Assembly: GCF_013369385.1 (NCBI RefSeq)
Contig: NZ_SZTO01000001.1
Location: 247,234-311,233 of the forward strand
Origin: Vibrio sp. 05-20-BW147
Lineage (GTDB): Bacteria > Pseudomonadota > Gammaproteobacteria > Enterobacterales > Vibrionaceae
Length of the DNA stretch: 64,000 nucleotides
Reading direction: 5' to 3'
The notes below the pieces were generated by a model. It saw only the letters and a program-made list of their open reading frames with translations. It had not been told where the DNA came from and made no database searches. This document shows positions 27,219 to 36,864 of this stretch, piece by piece (position 1 is the first letter of the stretch; the number at the start of each line of letters is the position of its first letter). Made by a program: the position numbers and the translations under genes.

Positions 27219-28703
27219 TTAACCTTGCATTTCAGCTTCGGCCAGTACTTCAGGCTGTTCGCTCTCTTTTGCTGCATCAAGCATTTTACGAATCACCCAA
27301 GAGGCGGCCAGCGCCACACCCACCATGACAACCGCTAATACGGTGAGCAGTTGGAAGTAATCACCATAAACCGTTTGCACGATCTCTTGCGTAATTGCTT
27401 GACCTTTCTCTAGGGCGATAGAAGTAGAGAATACCGCGCCAACGATGCCACTGAGCGCAAGCGCCACAGAGAACAAGCTGACAGAGAAGTTCTCAATGTG
27501 TTTTGGTGCAACCGATAGGATAAACGCCACCACCATGGAGCCCACGATAACTTCAGCAATCGCTTGGAAGAAGTGAATCGCGAGGAAAATCTCCGGTAGG
27601 ATGATCACATCTTCACTGATATTGATGACTGCGAAGGTCAGGATACCAAAGGCAATGGCGGTTAAAACAAACGCCAAAGCAATCTTTGTTGCTGTTGAGA
27701 GGAAGATATCGCGCTTCTCTAGCATTGCAAAGAAACCTGCCACGATAGGGCCGCCCACCATACACCACAGTGGGTTCATCGCCATGGCCGCTTCTGGCTC
27801 AAGTGGAATGAAACCAAAGAGGTCGCCTTTTAGCGTATTGATCGCCACCATGTTCATCGATGTCATCATCTGACCGTAGTAGACGAAGAAACATGTGGTC
27901 AGGAAGGTCACGATTAAGATGGTGCCCATCTTCAACGACTCTGACTTGCTCACTTTAAACATCAAAGAGATGAAGTAGAGGATGGCTGCGCCGCCAATGG
28001 CGTAAACGATGTTTTGGCCAATCGCCATGTTTGAGAACATGAAGAACACCAACGCAATCATGGCTGCAGAAATCACAGCGAAGAAGAGCCAGTTGCTAAA
28101 ACTTACAGACCGTCTGTCCAAATCCGTGGCAACACCCACCAAGTCTTTGCGGAATATAATCAAGGTGACCAGCGCTGCTGCCGCCATCACGGCTGAAATG
28201 ACGAAACTGCCGTTAAAGCCTATCACCAGCACCAACATTGGGAAGAGGTATTGACCCAAAAAAGCACCGACGTTGTTGACGGAATAGTTGATCGGGTAGC
28301 CCTTTTCAAAATCTTCTTGAGAGTTGAAAGTGCGCTTGTACAGGCTTGGGTAGGATGGCGACATCAAGCCTCGGCCATAGCTGGCCAACGCGATGCCACA
28401 CATTGAAAGGGGTACATTGCTGGTGGAAGCACCAAATATTAACAGCACATAGCCGGAAGAAAACGCAAGGAATGCGATAGTCAATGAACGATATGCGCCT
28501 AAAAACTTATCAGCGATAAAGCCACCCGCAATCGCAAACAGGGGACCGATGGCAGAGAATGCGCCAACGATCATCATCGTATCGGCTTCGTTGTAATTCA
28601 GATCCTCTAAGAAAAAGCGCGTTAAGCTAACGAGCACGCCGTAAAATGACAAGCCAAACATCATTTGGCAGAACATCATCGATTTATTGAGTTTATTCCA
28701 CAT
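27219..28703 (-). CDS. POT/PTR-type MFS peptide or amino-acid transporter
   Basis: 494 aa with about 12-14 membrane helices. GGFIADKFLGAYRSLTIAFLAFSSGY matches the POT loop region, followed by GRGLMSPSYPSLYKRTF and INYSVNNVGAFLGQYLFP, which sits where POT transporters have the N-x-G signature. It would take up di/tripeptides or related substrates with protons in the inner membrane. Divergence from classical DtpA-type sequences means the substrate is uncertain. The neighbouring L-serine dehydratase gene (29065-30435) is read in the same direction but separated by a terminator and 360 bp. Confidence 0.75.
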   Translation of the reverse strand: MWNKLNKSMMFCQMMFGLSFYGVLVSLTRFFLEDLNYNEADTMMIVGAFSAIGPLFAIAGGFIADKFLGAYRSLTIAFLAFSSGYVLLIFGASTSNVPLSMCGIALASYGRGLMSPSYPSLYKRTFNSQEDFEKGYPINYSVNNVGAFLGQYLFPMLVLVIGFNGSFVISAVMAAAALVTLIIFRKDLVGVATDLDRRSVSFSNWLFFAVISAAMIALVFFMFSNMAIGQNIVYAIGGAAILYFISLMFKVSKSESLKMGTILIVTFLTTCFFVYYGQMMTSMNMVAINTLKGDLFGFIPLEPEAAMAMNPLWCMVGGPIVAGFFAMLEKRDIFLSTATKIALAFVLTAIAFGILTFAVINISEDVIILPEIFLAIHFFQAIAEVIVGSMVVAFILSVAPKHIENFSVSLFSVALALSGIVGAVFSTSIALEKGQAITQEIVQTVYGDYFQLLTVLAVVMVGVALAASWVIRKMLDAAKESEQPEVLAEAEMQG

Positions 28704-28912
28704 AATTTATTGCTCAATGTTGATTGATATGCAGTGGTTATAACTGGATATGTTGTAGATTTTTGAGTTGTAATATCTTGAAACAGTTTTCGTGCAAAGT
28801 AAAAGCTATTCACTACATATTCTAATGACAAACGATTGCTTAACTAATGGGTTGCTCTAAATCAAATGTGCTGATTGGGATAATGTTCGACAAATGAAAT
28901 TAATGGTGGTTT

Positions 28913-28930
28913 TTTGTGAAATTTCACAAA
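28913..28930. promoter_or_regulatory. Perfect 18-bp palindrome upstream of the POT transporter
   Basis: TTTGTGAAA followed by TTTCACAAA. The TGTGA/TCACA halves are CRP-like but the spacing is 4, not 6, so it is not a standard CRP site; another dimeric regulator is likelier. Confidence 0.5.
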
Positions 28931-29002
28931 TGTGTTTGCCTTGGTAAGCAAAAACGCACAGAAAGGGAGGAAGAGAAGGGGCATTGAGCTGTGCGCAAGC
29001 AT

Positions 29003-29028
29003 AAAAAAGGGCAGCTGCGCTACCCTTT
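29003..29028 (-). terminator. Intrinsic terminator of the L-serine dehydratase gene
   Basis: AAAGGG(T)AGC and GCT-GCCCTTT type stem, followed on the minus strand by a run of T. Confidence 0.85.
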
Positions 29029-29064
29029 GTGATGTTTATTTAGTCAATTTGATGAGGTAACAAG

Positions 29065-30435
29065 CTATTCACACGGAGGTGCCATGTGAATCAGCGCCAA
29101 ACCGCCAAGCGAGGTTTCTCGATATTTTTTATTCATATCTTTGCCCGTTTGGTACATGGTCTCGATCACTTTATCTAATGAGATGAGGCACTTACTTGTG
29201 CGCTTTAAGGCCATACGCGAAGCATTTATCGCTTTCATTGCGCCCATCGCATTGCGTTCAATACACGGCACTTGAACCAAGCCGCCAATCGGATCACACG
29301 TCATGCCAAGTGAATGTTCCATTGCAATTTCAGCAGCAATGCAAATCTGCTCGTTGCTGCCACCGCGTAATGCGGTCAATCCCGCCGCAGCCATTGAGGA
29401 GGAAACACCAATTTCACCTTGGCAGCCCACTTCCGCTCCGGAGATCGAGGCATTGGTTTTATATAAAATGCCAATGGCACCAGATACGGCAAGGAAATCT
29501 TTCAACTGCTTGGTATCGAGCTCTTTGATAAACTTGTGGTAGTACATTAATACCGCTGGAATCACACCCGCTGCGCCGTTGGTCGGGGAGGTGACCACTT
29601 GTCCGCCTGCCGCGTTTTCCTCGCTGACGGCGAAAGCGAACAGGTTAATCCAATCCATGATTTCCATCGGATCGTTTTCAATCGCGGCATTGGCTTCGAG
29701 TTTTTTCAACAAGTTCGGCGCACGGCGAGTCACATTTAAACCACCATCAAGAATGCCTTCGGTTTCAAAACCGCGCTTCATGCACAGGCTCATCACTTTC
29801 CAAATCTGCTCGGCTTTGGCATCGATGGTCTCCATATCGTGGAACATTTGCTCATTACGCAGCACCATTCCACCAAGGCTAAGCCCGTTCTTTTCTGCCA
29901 TTTCTAGCATTTCATCGGCATTTCTAAAGGGGAAATCCACCTTCACAGCGGATTCTTTCTTGCCATTTTTAAGTTCATCTTCGGTCGCAATAAAGCCTCC
30001 ACCAATCGAGTAGTAGGTTTCAAAGTGGATACGTTGATTGGTTTCGTCGAACGCACTGATGGTCATGCCATTTTCGTGCAGAGGCAAGTTCTCGGTATGG
30101 AAAAGAATATCGCTGGCAAAATCGAACTCAACAAAACGTTCACCACGCAGAGATAGTTGGCCTTCCTGAATCGCTTGGCGCATTGCTTGATTAGCACTGC
30201 TAATACGAATGGTATCGGGACGATTACCAAGCAGTCCGAGAATCACCGCTCGGTCCGTGTGATGGCCACGGCCAGTTAGTGATAAAGAACCGTAGAGATC
30301 GACTTGAATTCGTTGCACTTTATCAAGATCATCGCCCAATAATTGCGTAAACTGGTAACCCGCAATCATGGGACCATTGGTATGGGAGCTTGAAGGGCCA
30401 ACACCGATCTTAAAAATTTCAAAAATAGACAGCAT
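29065..30435 (-). CDS. sdaA: L-serine dehydratase (ammonia-lyase), single-chain iron-sulfur type
   Basis: 456 aa, almost exactly the length of E. coli SdaA/SdaB. N-terminal MLSIFEIFKIGVGPSSSHTNGPMIAG is the beta-domain signature; the alpha domain has SPTNGAAGVIPAVLMYY, GCQGEIGVSSSMAAAGL, and MTCDPIGGLVQVPCIERN with the cysteines that hold the [4Fe-4S] cluster. It converts L-serine to pyruvate and ammonia in the cytoplasm. AGGAAG lies just before the ATG. The nearby POT-type transporter could feed it peptides or amino acids. It has its own terminator. Confidence 0.95.
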   Translation of the reverse strand: MLSIFEIFKIGVGPSSSHTNGPMIAGYQFTQLLGDDLDKVQRIQVDLYGSLSLTGRGHHTDRAVILGLLGNRPDTIRISSANQAMRQAIQEGQLSLRGERFVEFDFASDILFHTENLPLHENGMTISAFDETNQRIHFETYYSIGGGFIATEDELKNGKKESAVKVDFPFRNADEMLEMAEKNGLSLGGMVLRNEQMFHDMETIDAKAEQIWKVMSLCMKRGFETEGILDGGLNVTRRAPNLLKKLEANAAIENDPMEIMDWINLFAFAVSEENAAGGQVVTSPTNGAAGVIPAVLMYYHKFIKELDTKQLKDFLAVSGAIGILYKTNASISGAEVGCQGEIGVSSSMAAAGLTALRGGSNEQICIAAEIAMEHSLGMTCDPIGGLVQVPCIERNAMGAMKAINASRMALKRTSKCLISLDKVIETMYQTGKDMNKKYRETSLGGLALIHMAPPCE

Positions 30436-30592
30436 AATAACTTCCTATCTGACAACCTGCTAATAAGTATGGATGAAGCAGTGAGTTGTACCAGTTGAAC
30501 TTGGATATGTATGTTGAAATTTTGTTAATTAATTTCGTTGCGGTGAAAATAACGTCAGTTTAGGTAAAAGTACAGTAGAAGATGAGAGTCGA

Positions 30593-31489
30593 GTGAGCAA
30601 AACGAGAGATCTGTTAATAAAGGCCGAAAAACCACTGATCATTGTATTAGGTAAGAGGCTGTTTAATGACACGTTAACCGCTGAAGGGCGCAGTCGTGTA
30701 GAGGCTTTGGTCGACGCTCTGGCGGTTGGTCGGCTGGCGCTGACCACATCTATTGCTTTTTGCGGTGGAGTCACACAAGGTCAAACGGTCTCAGAAGCCA
30801 AAGCGATGTACGATTATTTCTGCCAGCTGTGCGCCGAGCGACATGTGCGCTTTCGGGCAGAAAATGTGTTGTTAGAAGAGCGTTCGACCAGTACCGTCGA
30901 GAATATCTTTGAAGTCTCTAAAGTGCTGCTTGAAAGTGGCGAATGTACAGCGGGCTCAGCACTTCATGTTACCTTTGTTTCAAACGACTACCACCTCAAA
31001 CGCATTTTTGAAATTCAGCAATTGATGGACGAGCAAGGTTTGTTGCGTGTATTACGCGAGCGGTGTGCAGAGCAAGGGGCTGAGCTTTCCATTAGCTATC
31101 GCGTGGCCGATCATATCAGTGTGCCATATCCTCATTTTGGCGTGGATGCGCAACTGTTTTTGCTTATCGATGAGCTCACTACATACCGAGTCTATTTAGA
31201 AGGGGTTGCGCGAGGTGTGTTTGCTCGCTCCTTAGCCGAGGTGCGTACCATACCGTATCAACTGGCGCAAAGTGCATTGCAAAAAATTAAACCCATATTG
31301 CGCGCTCATCCTGAATACACCGGATATTTTTATGATTTTGCCCAGTTACAGCAGTGGATTGAAGAGAGTGGGGTTGAACAAGATAGTCAGACCATCGCGC
31401 AAATTGCTCGGCTGTTTAACCGCACATTGATTCGCTTAAATCGCCAGTTCGATCCCGAACAAAGTGGAACAGGTGAGAAAGCGAGTTGA
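30593..31489 (+). CDS. YdcF/ElyC-like DUF218 protein
   Basis: 298 aa, GTG start preceded by GATGAGAG. The DUF218 fold is recognisable by IIVLGKRLFNDTLTAEGRSRVEAL, TSIAFCGGVTQGQTVSEAKAMYDYF, LLEERSTSTVENI and FVSNDYHLKRIFEIQ, the last carrying the conserved His/Arg pair. No signal peptide, so unlike SanA/ElyC it is probably cytoplasmic, closer to YdcF, which binds S-adenosylmethionine. A C-terminal roughly 110-residue helical extension is additional. Function unknown. Confidence 0.8.
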   Translation: MSKTRDLLIKAEKPLIIVLGKRLFNDTLTAEGRSRVEALVDALAVGRLALTTSIAFCGGVTQGQTVSEAKAMYDYFCQLCAERHVRFRAENVLLEERSTSTVENIFEVSKVLLESGECTAGSALHVTFVSNDYHLKRIFEIQQLMDEQGLLRVLRERCAEQGAELSISYRVADHISVPYPHFGVDAQLFLLIDELTTYRVYLEGVARGVFARSLAEVRTIPYQLAQSALQKIKPILRAHPEYTGYFYDFAQLQQWIEESGVEQDSQTIAQIARLFNRTLIRLNRQFDPEQSGTGEKAS

Positions 31490-31529
31490 GTGATTTGGAA
31501 CTTAGCGCACGCTCGACTACGCTTAGAGT

Positions 31530-31556
31530 AGCTTCAAAGTGGTGAAGCTCCGATTT
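31530..31556 (+). terminator. Probable terminator after the YdcF-like gene
   Basis: AGCTTCA, 6-nt loop, TGAAGCT, then CCGATTTTTA. Confidence 0.55.
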
Positions 31557-31642
31557 TTACCATTGATATTAATAGGTTTGTTGCGCCACTTTTCATTCTG
31601 CGGTTATCGTATCGCAACTCATCATTGGCAAAGGAAATGTAA

Positions 31643-32575
31643 ATGTCACAACAAAAATTCCGTTTGGTAACTCGCAGTGATTTTGACGGCTTGGTTTGTG
31701 CAGTTTTATTAAAACAACAAGATTTGATTGATGAGATCAAGTTTGTGCATCCCAAAGATATGCAAGATGGCCTTATCGAAATCACTGAAAACGATATTGT
31801 CACCAACTTGCCCTATGTTGCTGAAGCTCACCTTGTTTTCGACCACCATCTCTCCGAAACCATTCGCAATCGTGGCCGTCATGCTAATCATATTATCAAT
31901 CCTAATGCGCCATCTGCCGCGCGAGTGGTGTGGGATTACTATGGTGGCACCTCGGTGTTCCCCGTTGAGTGGATGGAAATGATGGAAGCGGTAGACAAAG
32001 GTGATTCTGCTCAGTTTAGCCGCGACGATGTCTTAGACTCGAAAGGGTGGAACTTACTCAATTTCCTAATGGATGCACGTACTGGTCTAGGGCGTTTCAA
32101 AGAATTTCGTATTTCAAACTACAGCCTGATGATGGATCTCATTGACTACTGTAAAAACCATACCATTGAGCAAATTCTAGACCTGCCAGATGTTAAAGAA
32201 CGTATTGATTTATACCGCGAGCACGAAACGAAGTTTAAAGAGCAGGTCCAACGTTGTGCCACAGTACACAAGAACCTAGTGTTACTGGATTTAACCAATG
32301 AAGAAACCATCTACGCTGGTAATCGCTTCATCATTTATGCTCTGTTTCCTGAGTGCAATATTTCGATCCACAAAATGTGGGGATTTCAGAAGCAAAACGT
32401 GGTGTTCGCGACGGGTAAATCAATTTTCGACCGTGGATCCAAAACGAACGTCGGTGAGTTGATGCTGAAGTACGGTGGTGGTGGGCATCAGGCAGCAGGT
32501 ACGTGTCAGATCAATATTGAAGATGCCGAGCGGGTTCAGGCGGAACTGATTGAGCAGATAAATCTGGATGGGTAA
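31643..32575 (+). CDS. DHH/DHHA1 family phosphoesterase
   Basis: 310 aa. The DHH domain has TRSDFDGLVCAVLLK and HLVFDHH (metal ligands), with EAVDKGDSAQF; the DHHA1 domain carries GELMLKYGGGGHQAAGTCQ. AAGGAAAT precedes the ATG. Such proteins hydrolyse phosphate esters or anhydrides, e.g. nano-RNA, pAp or polyphosphate; the exact substrate is open. Cytoplasmic. A strong terminator follows directly. Confidence 0.88.
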   Translation: MSQQKFRLVTRSDFDGLVCAVLLKQQDLIDEIKFVHPKDMQDGLIEITENDIVTNLPYVAEAHLVFDHHLSETIRNRGRHANHIINPNAPSAARVVWDYYGGTSVFPVEWMEMMEAVDKGDSAQFSRDDVLDSKGWNLLNFLMDARTGLGRFKEFRISNYSLMMDLIDYCKNHTIEQILDLPDVKERIDLYREHETKFKEQVQRCATVHKNLVLLDLTNEETIYAGNRFIIYALFPECNISIHKMWGFQKQNVVFATGKSIFDRGSKTNVGELMLKYGGGGHQAAGTCQINIEDAERVQAELIEQINLDG

Positions 32576-32580
32576 ATGCT

Positions 32581-32607
32581 AAAAGCCTCGCAATCGCGAG
32601 GCTTTTT
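32581..32607 (+). terminator. Intrinsic terminator after the DHH gene
   Basis: GCCTCGC and GCGAGGC with a 4-nt loop between A4 and T5 flanks. Confidence 0.9.
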
Positions 32608-32768
32608 ACTGGTCGCTTAACGGTCAATCGAGAAATAACCCCTACCTATTGTAAAGAAGCGACAATCAATGCCATAGGGGAACTGAGCTTTGAGCGTTTC
32701 TGTTGTTGAGGTTTCATTAAGGAAAAGTACAATACCGTTCATAACGCGATGGCATTGTGGAGACAAGA

Positions 32769-33752
32769 ATGAACAACAGGGTTCCAACGAATATTATCAC
32801 CGGTTTTCTTGGTGTAGGGAAAACCACGACCATCCTTAGTCTATTGAAAGAGAAACCCGCAGACGAAAAATGGGCAGTTCTGGTCAATGAGTTCGGTGAG
32901 ATTGGTATTGATGGCGCAATGATGACTGACAGTGGCGCGTTGATCAAGGAAGTCCCTGGAGGCTGTATGTGCTGTACGGCTGGGGTACCGATGAGCGTTG
33001 GTATTAATACCTTGCTACGCCAAAAACCGGATCGCCTGCTTATTGAGCCAACAGGCCTTGGTCATCCTAAACAGGTCATCGCAACCTTAACCTCCGCTCA
33101 GTATGAACCATATGTGGATCTTAAAGCGACGATAGCACTGGTGGACCCGAGAAACTTGAGTGATGAAAAATACACTGGTAATCAAAACTTTAATGATCAG
33201 CTCGATTCTGCCGATGTGGTGATTGGCAGCAAAGTGGATCTCTCTACATCGCATGATATCGATGTGTTTAATGATTGGGTTACAGATCAAACACCGGCAA
33301 AAGTGTTCAGTAAGCTCATCCACGATGGTCAACTGCCTGTTGAAGTGTTAGACATCGAACGTGTGTATGGTAGCGCGTCGACCCACATTGAAGCGCATCA
33401 CCATCATCATGCTGAAATGGAGCCGCAGTTTGAATTGGCGCCGGGCAAAGCCTATGTGCGCAAAGAAAACCGAGGACAGGGATACCACAGCTGCGGTTGG
33501 TTAATAGGTGCGGAATATCGGTTTGATTTTGACCAGCTTTTCTCGATGTTTTCAGCGTTGACTGCTGAGCGTGTCAAAGCGGTGGTTAATACGAATCAAG
33601 GTTGTTTCGCGTTTAACGTTGCAAATGGTGTGGTCTCAGTGAACCAAATGAGTCTTGAAGGGTTTGAATCTCGTATTGAGGTGATCGATTCTCAGTTGAT
33701 GCCGTGGGATGAGCTGGAGGCGATTTTACTCAAGCTCGCCAATATTCAATAA
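32769..33752 (+). CDS. CobW/YjiA-family GTPase metallochaperone
   Basis: 327 aa from MNNRVPTNII, with GGAG eight bases before the ATG; a GTG 12 bp upstream is an alternative. The P-loop is ITGFLGVGKTTT, the switch region NEFGEIGIDG, and the metal motif GGCMCCT (CxCC). SKVDLS fits the nucleotide-specificity position. A His-rich stretch (EAHHHHHAEMEPQ) separates the GTPase from the C-terminal CobW_C domain, suggesting zinc or nickel handling. It would deliver metal to a client protein in the cytoplasm. No Zur box was found upstream by eye. Confidence 0.88.
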   Translation: MNNRVPTNIITGFLGVGKTTTILSLLKEKPADEKWAVLVNEFGEIGIDGAMMTDSGALIKEVPGGCMCCTAGVPMSVGINTLLRQKPDRLLIEPTGLGHPKQVIATLTSAQYEPYVDLKATIALVDPRNLSDEKYTGNQNFNDQLDSADVVIGSKVDLSTSHDIDVFNDWVTDQTPAKVFSKLIHDGQLPVEVLDIERVYGSASTHIEAHHHHHAEMEPQFELAPGKAYVRKENRGQGYHSCGWLIGAEYRFDFDQLFSMFSALTAERVKAVVNTNQGCFAFNVANGVVSVNQMSLEGFESRIEVIDSQLMPWDELEAILLKLANIQ

Positions 33753-33796
33753 GCAGCTCGTTTTACCCGTCTCCCACTAAACCCGTGTGATTCCGT

Positions 33797-33828
33797 AAAG
33801 CCAGTGAGGAAGCTCACTGGCTTTTTTT
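33797..33828 (+). terminator. Intrinsic terminator after the CobW-type gene
   Basis: AGCCAGTGAG and CTCACTGGCT with a 4-nt loop, then seven T. Confidence 0.9.
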
Positions 33829-33876
33829 CGTTATGAGTGACTGGGTAGTGCGATCCAGCGTGATAATTGACTCTGC

Positions 33877-36864
33877 TTACAGCATTCCCGTAAGGTTAGA
33901 TTCGCCGCGAAAGATGATTTTGTCGTGGCCACGATGAATGCCAAATGTAACAACGGTAGAAGGGTCTTCTTCTCCTGCACTATGCGTATCCCAGTCGTAT
34001 TGCAGCCAAGGGAGATTGTTCTGACTAACGGTTAGATCCAACCAAAAGCGAATCTGTTCACGTGCGGGAATTTTCTGTGTGGCCTTGATTCCATCCGTAT
34101 TGCCGAAGTGCATCTTGCCGATTCCTGCTAGATAAGCGTTGTTTTCTAAACTGTGCGACCAGATTGGTTGTTGATAGTGTTTTGCGCCATCAGCAAGCGT
34201 GAAGTGGTCGTGTTTGTTTTCCACAAACTGACCCGCTCGCCAGTATTGAACATCTAGCGGGACGACGATCGTCTGCCCCTGATAGCCACCAACATCTTCG
34301 AATTTCAATCTTCCGAAACGTACGTCCGGTTGTTCCGATAAAATATGACTATCATCAAAGTGTTCGATTGGATCCGCATTTTGCAGGTACACCAACCCAA
34401 TTTTACTGGTCTCAGAATCTGAATAGGTATTGTATGGCCCATCCGGATACTGTTCTGAAATGGCATCTTTGACCCAGCAAGCACTGTCTTGGCAGGTGTT
34501 TCCCCTAGGGATGGTAAAACGGCCCAAACTTATTTGTTCGTTCTCATACCATAGCGGAGCCTGAATTGAAGGCGTGATAAAACGATCTAAATGATGCCCT
34601 AACTCCGCCAGTTCAAAATGCGCTTTGGTGGCAAAATAGTGATAGTTGGCCACATGCTGTTTTAGGCTATTGAGCGGCGCAACGTCTACCCATACCTGAT
34701 CAAATGGCTGATTCATGTAAGCGAACGGTTGGTTACCTGGGTAATCCCAATACTGGTTGAAAGCTTTGAAATATTTCGGGTAAAAGCGACCGATGTTGCG
34801 ATAGCCTTGGTTCACCTTCATGCCTAAGTAAGTGTTCGAGACATCCGCTTGCACTTTCAAACTGCCGACTTCGCGCCACAGCAAATCGTTAAAGAGATAC
34901 GAACCATTGTTGATTTGGTGATGCTGCTTATCGAGGCCAGTTGTGCTCTCCAACAGCGTGGTTTGCGTTGCAGCGGTTTCATACGGAGAGGCTTGACGGC
35001 TACTCAGTAGGATTCGTGCAGCGGGCGCTTGAGAATGATAGAAGTTTCGTGTGATACCGGTGGAGCAAAGTGTCTCGGTATTAATCGCTTGAGTGACACT
35101 GCCATTTTCAAGCCAATGAATTGGTTTGACGTTGAGTGAAAAGGTCTCGCCCGAAGGCATAAATCGATTGCCACCTTGGGACGTACCCGACTCTAGAGCG
35201 TGAGCAGCAGGGCAGATAGCCAGCGTCCATGGGCGAACTTTAATCGATAGGTTACCAGAGACCATTTTTTTGCCTGAAGAGGGACACTCAGCGAAGCCTG
35301 CGCAAGAAAAAGAATCTTGGATATTTAGGGTAAAGATACCTGACTCAGATAAGGAAATCGGCGATTCACTTTTCCCTTGGCTGAAACTGGGTTGGTAGAG
35401 CATCGTTCCGTCTAAGCCACCCGCGGCTTTCGATGGCGTAGTGACGGTGTGAGTGACATTCGGCGTACCTTGATAGCTGGTCGCAATCCTAGGCTGTAAG
35501 TTGTCACTGCAGGCAAGCAGTCGAACGCCCAACGGTTCTGGTTTTGCAGCAACCAAAGAGAGTTCAGAAATCTCCTTACCGGAACTGGGTTCGTAAGGCT
35601 CGAACATGTATGGAGTGAAAAGGAAACGGACGGTTTTCTTTTTACCGGGTTCACCGATTGGGTGAAGACTCATCGTATAGACCTTGTCTAGCCTTATTGC
35701 ATCAAGGTTTTTGGGGCGAATCTGTAGACGCAGTTGCCCCTCATTGGATGAGGTGAAAGTGGGATAGTTACCTGAGCCGATGTTATTCACAATCGTAACG
35801 TCAAACAAAGAAGGCTCGGAAAGCTCCGTAAACATCTCTACGCTCGCCACTTCCCCATTATTGGTTGTGACAATATTGAACTGAGGCAGGTTTTCTCCAC
35901 ACATCAACGCCATGTCATTGTCTGGACCAACGACAAATTGATAATCATTATCTACAGGAGGCTTAACTTCACAAAGCGGCGGGGTTTCGGGAACCGGACA
36001 TGCGGTGTTTGAGCCTTGGTTAGAGTAGTTACAGCCAAGGTCACTGATACCACAATAGTTTTTTACATTGTGGATTCTGGATTCGTGCGTGGTGATTTCG
36101 CCACAAACGGTCCCGTTTTTCACCGTTCCGTCTTGGTGGACTTTCAATGCCACTTTGTGCGCGTAAACCGCACTGCCTGACAGATCAAGCCGACCACTGG
36201 CCCCTGGCGAGTATATTTGGCCATACACATCAATATTTCTGAGATCGAGCTTATTGAGCGAGGTGATGTTTCCGACAACGTAGTGAGTGGCTTTGTTCGA
36301 TGTGAGTAATATTTCATGCCCCTGAGATTCAACATTGCCGCAGACGTTGGTGTTTCTCAAAATGACTTTGTGGTGGCCAAAAACGTTGCCATTGACGATG
36401 TTATGGTCACCTTCGGTCATGACCTCTAAGCCTTGAGTGATAACATCACCATCAACCTCGGCGTTGCGCATGTGAATGAAATTTTGTGAAAGTAGATCAC
36501 CGAATATCTGGCTGCGATGGTAGGTCGTTGGAGGGAGGCCACCATTGGGTTGCAGAATCGAAATGCCCGTTGACAGTGCTTTCAAAGAAATTCGCTTCTC
36601 TGGGCTGCCGACCATGTTGTTGCCATGGAGCTTAACACCGCTGTGGGCAGACACTGTGACACCTAGGCTGGATGCCTTAGAAGCAATGAGAGTCGCACCC
36701 GCAGGGAGTGAAAATGCGCCATAACAGAGAAAGTCATCTCCCGTTTGTGACGTACTTTGGCTGCACAGTTGATTAAAATGTTCTGGGTTGTAAAGATCAT
36801 ACTCGAGCGCATCGCTGGTAAAAGGCAGTGAAATAGACAATGCGAGCAAATGCCATTTGGACAT
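33877..36864 (-). CDS. Large exported MshQ-like surface protein (DUF6701-type C-terminus)
   Basis: 995 aa with a signal peptide (MSKWHLLALSISLPFTSDA). Residues about 60-280 look like a beta-helix of short repeats (GDVITQGLEVM, GNVFGHHKVILRNTNVCGNVESQ, GNITSLNKLDLRN). A central part has cysteine-bearing Ig-like segments. The last 250 residues resemble the MSHA pilus biogenesis protein MshQ: VRFGRLKFEDVGGYQ, VPLDVQYWRAGQFV and terminal FGIHRGHDKIIFRGE. In MshQ the segment after the WRAGQFV position usually contains a Cys; here it reads HDHFTLAD. No other MSHA gene is near. It probably acts on the cell surface or pilus; this is family inference. Confidence 0.7.
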   Translation of the reverse strand: MSKWHLLALSISLPFTSDALEYDLYNPEHFNQLCSQSTSQTGDDFLCYGAFSLPAGATLIASKASSLGVTVSAHSGVKLHGNNMVGSPEKRISLKALSTGISILQPNGGLPPTTYHRSQIFGDLLSQNFIHMRNAEVDGDVITQGLEVMTEGDHNIVNGNVFGHHKVILRNTNVCGNVESQGHEILLTSNKATHYVVGNITSLNKLDLRNIDVYGQIYSPGASGRLDLSGSAVYAHKVALKVHQDGTVKNGTVCGEITTHESRIHNVKNYCGISDLGCNYSNQGSNTACPVPETPPLCEVKPPVDNDYQFVVGPDNDMALMCGENLPQFNIVTTNNGEVASVEMFTELSEPSLFDVTIVNNIGSGNYPTFTSSNEGQLRLQIRPKNLDAIRLDKVYTMSLHPIGEPGKKKTVRFLFTPYMFEPYEPSSGKEISELSLVAAKPEPLGVRLLACSDNLQPRIATSYQGTPNVTHTVTTPSKAAGGLDGTMLYQPSFSQGKSESPISLSESGIFTLNIQDSFSCAGFAECPSSGKKMVSGNLSIKVRPWTLAICPAAHALESGTSQGGNRFMPSGETFSLNVKPIHWLENGSVTQAINTETLCSTGITRNFYHSQAPAARILLSSRQASPYETAATQTTLLESTTGLDKQHHQINNGSYLFNDLLWREVGSLKVQADVSNTYLGMKVNQGYRNIGRFYPKYFKAFNQYWDYPGNQPFAYMNQPFDQVWVDVAPLNSLKQHVANYHYFATKAHFELAELGHHLDRFITPSIQAPLWYENEQISLGRFTIPRGNTCQDSACWVKDAISEQYPDGPYNTYSDSETSKIGLVYLQNADPIEHFDDSHILSEQPDVRFGRLKFEDVGGYQGQTIVVPLDVQYWRAGQFVENKHDHFTLADGAKHYQQPIWSHSLENNAYLAGIGKMHFGNTDGIKATQKIPAREQIRFWLDLTVSQNNLPWLQYDWDTHSAGEEDPSTVVTFGIHRGHDKIIFRGESNLTGML

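Larger units (their letters stand above)
28704..29064. other. Control region upstream of the POT gene
   Basis: About 360 bp without a gene. It holds the sdaA terminator (29003-29028), a perfect 18-bp palindrome (28913-28930) and AT-rich sequence close to 28710-28830 suited to the minus-strand promoter. Confidence 0.5.
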
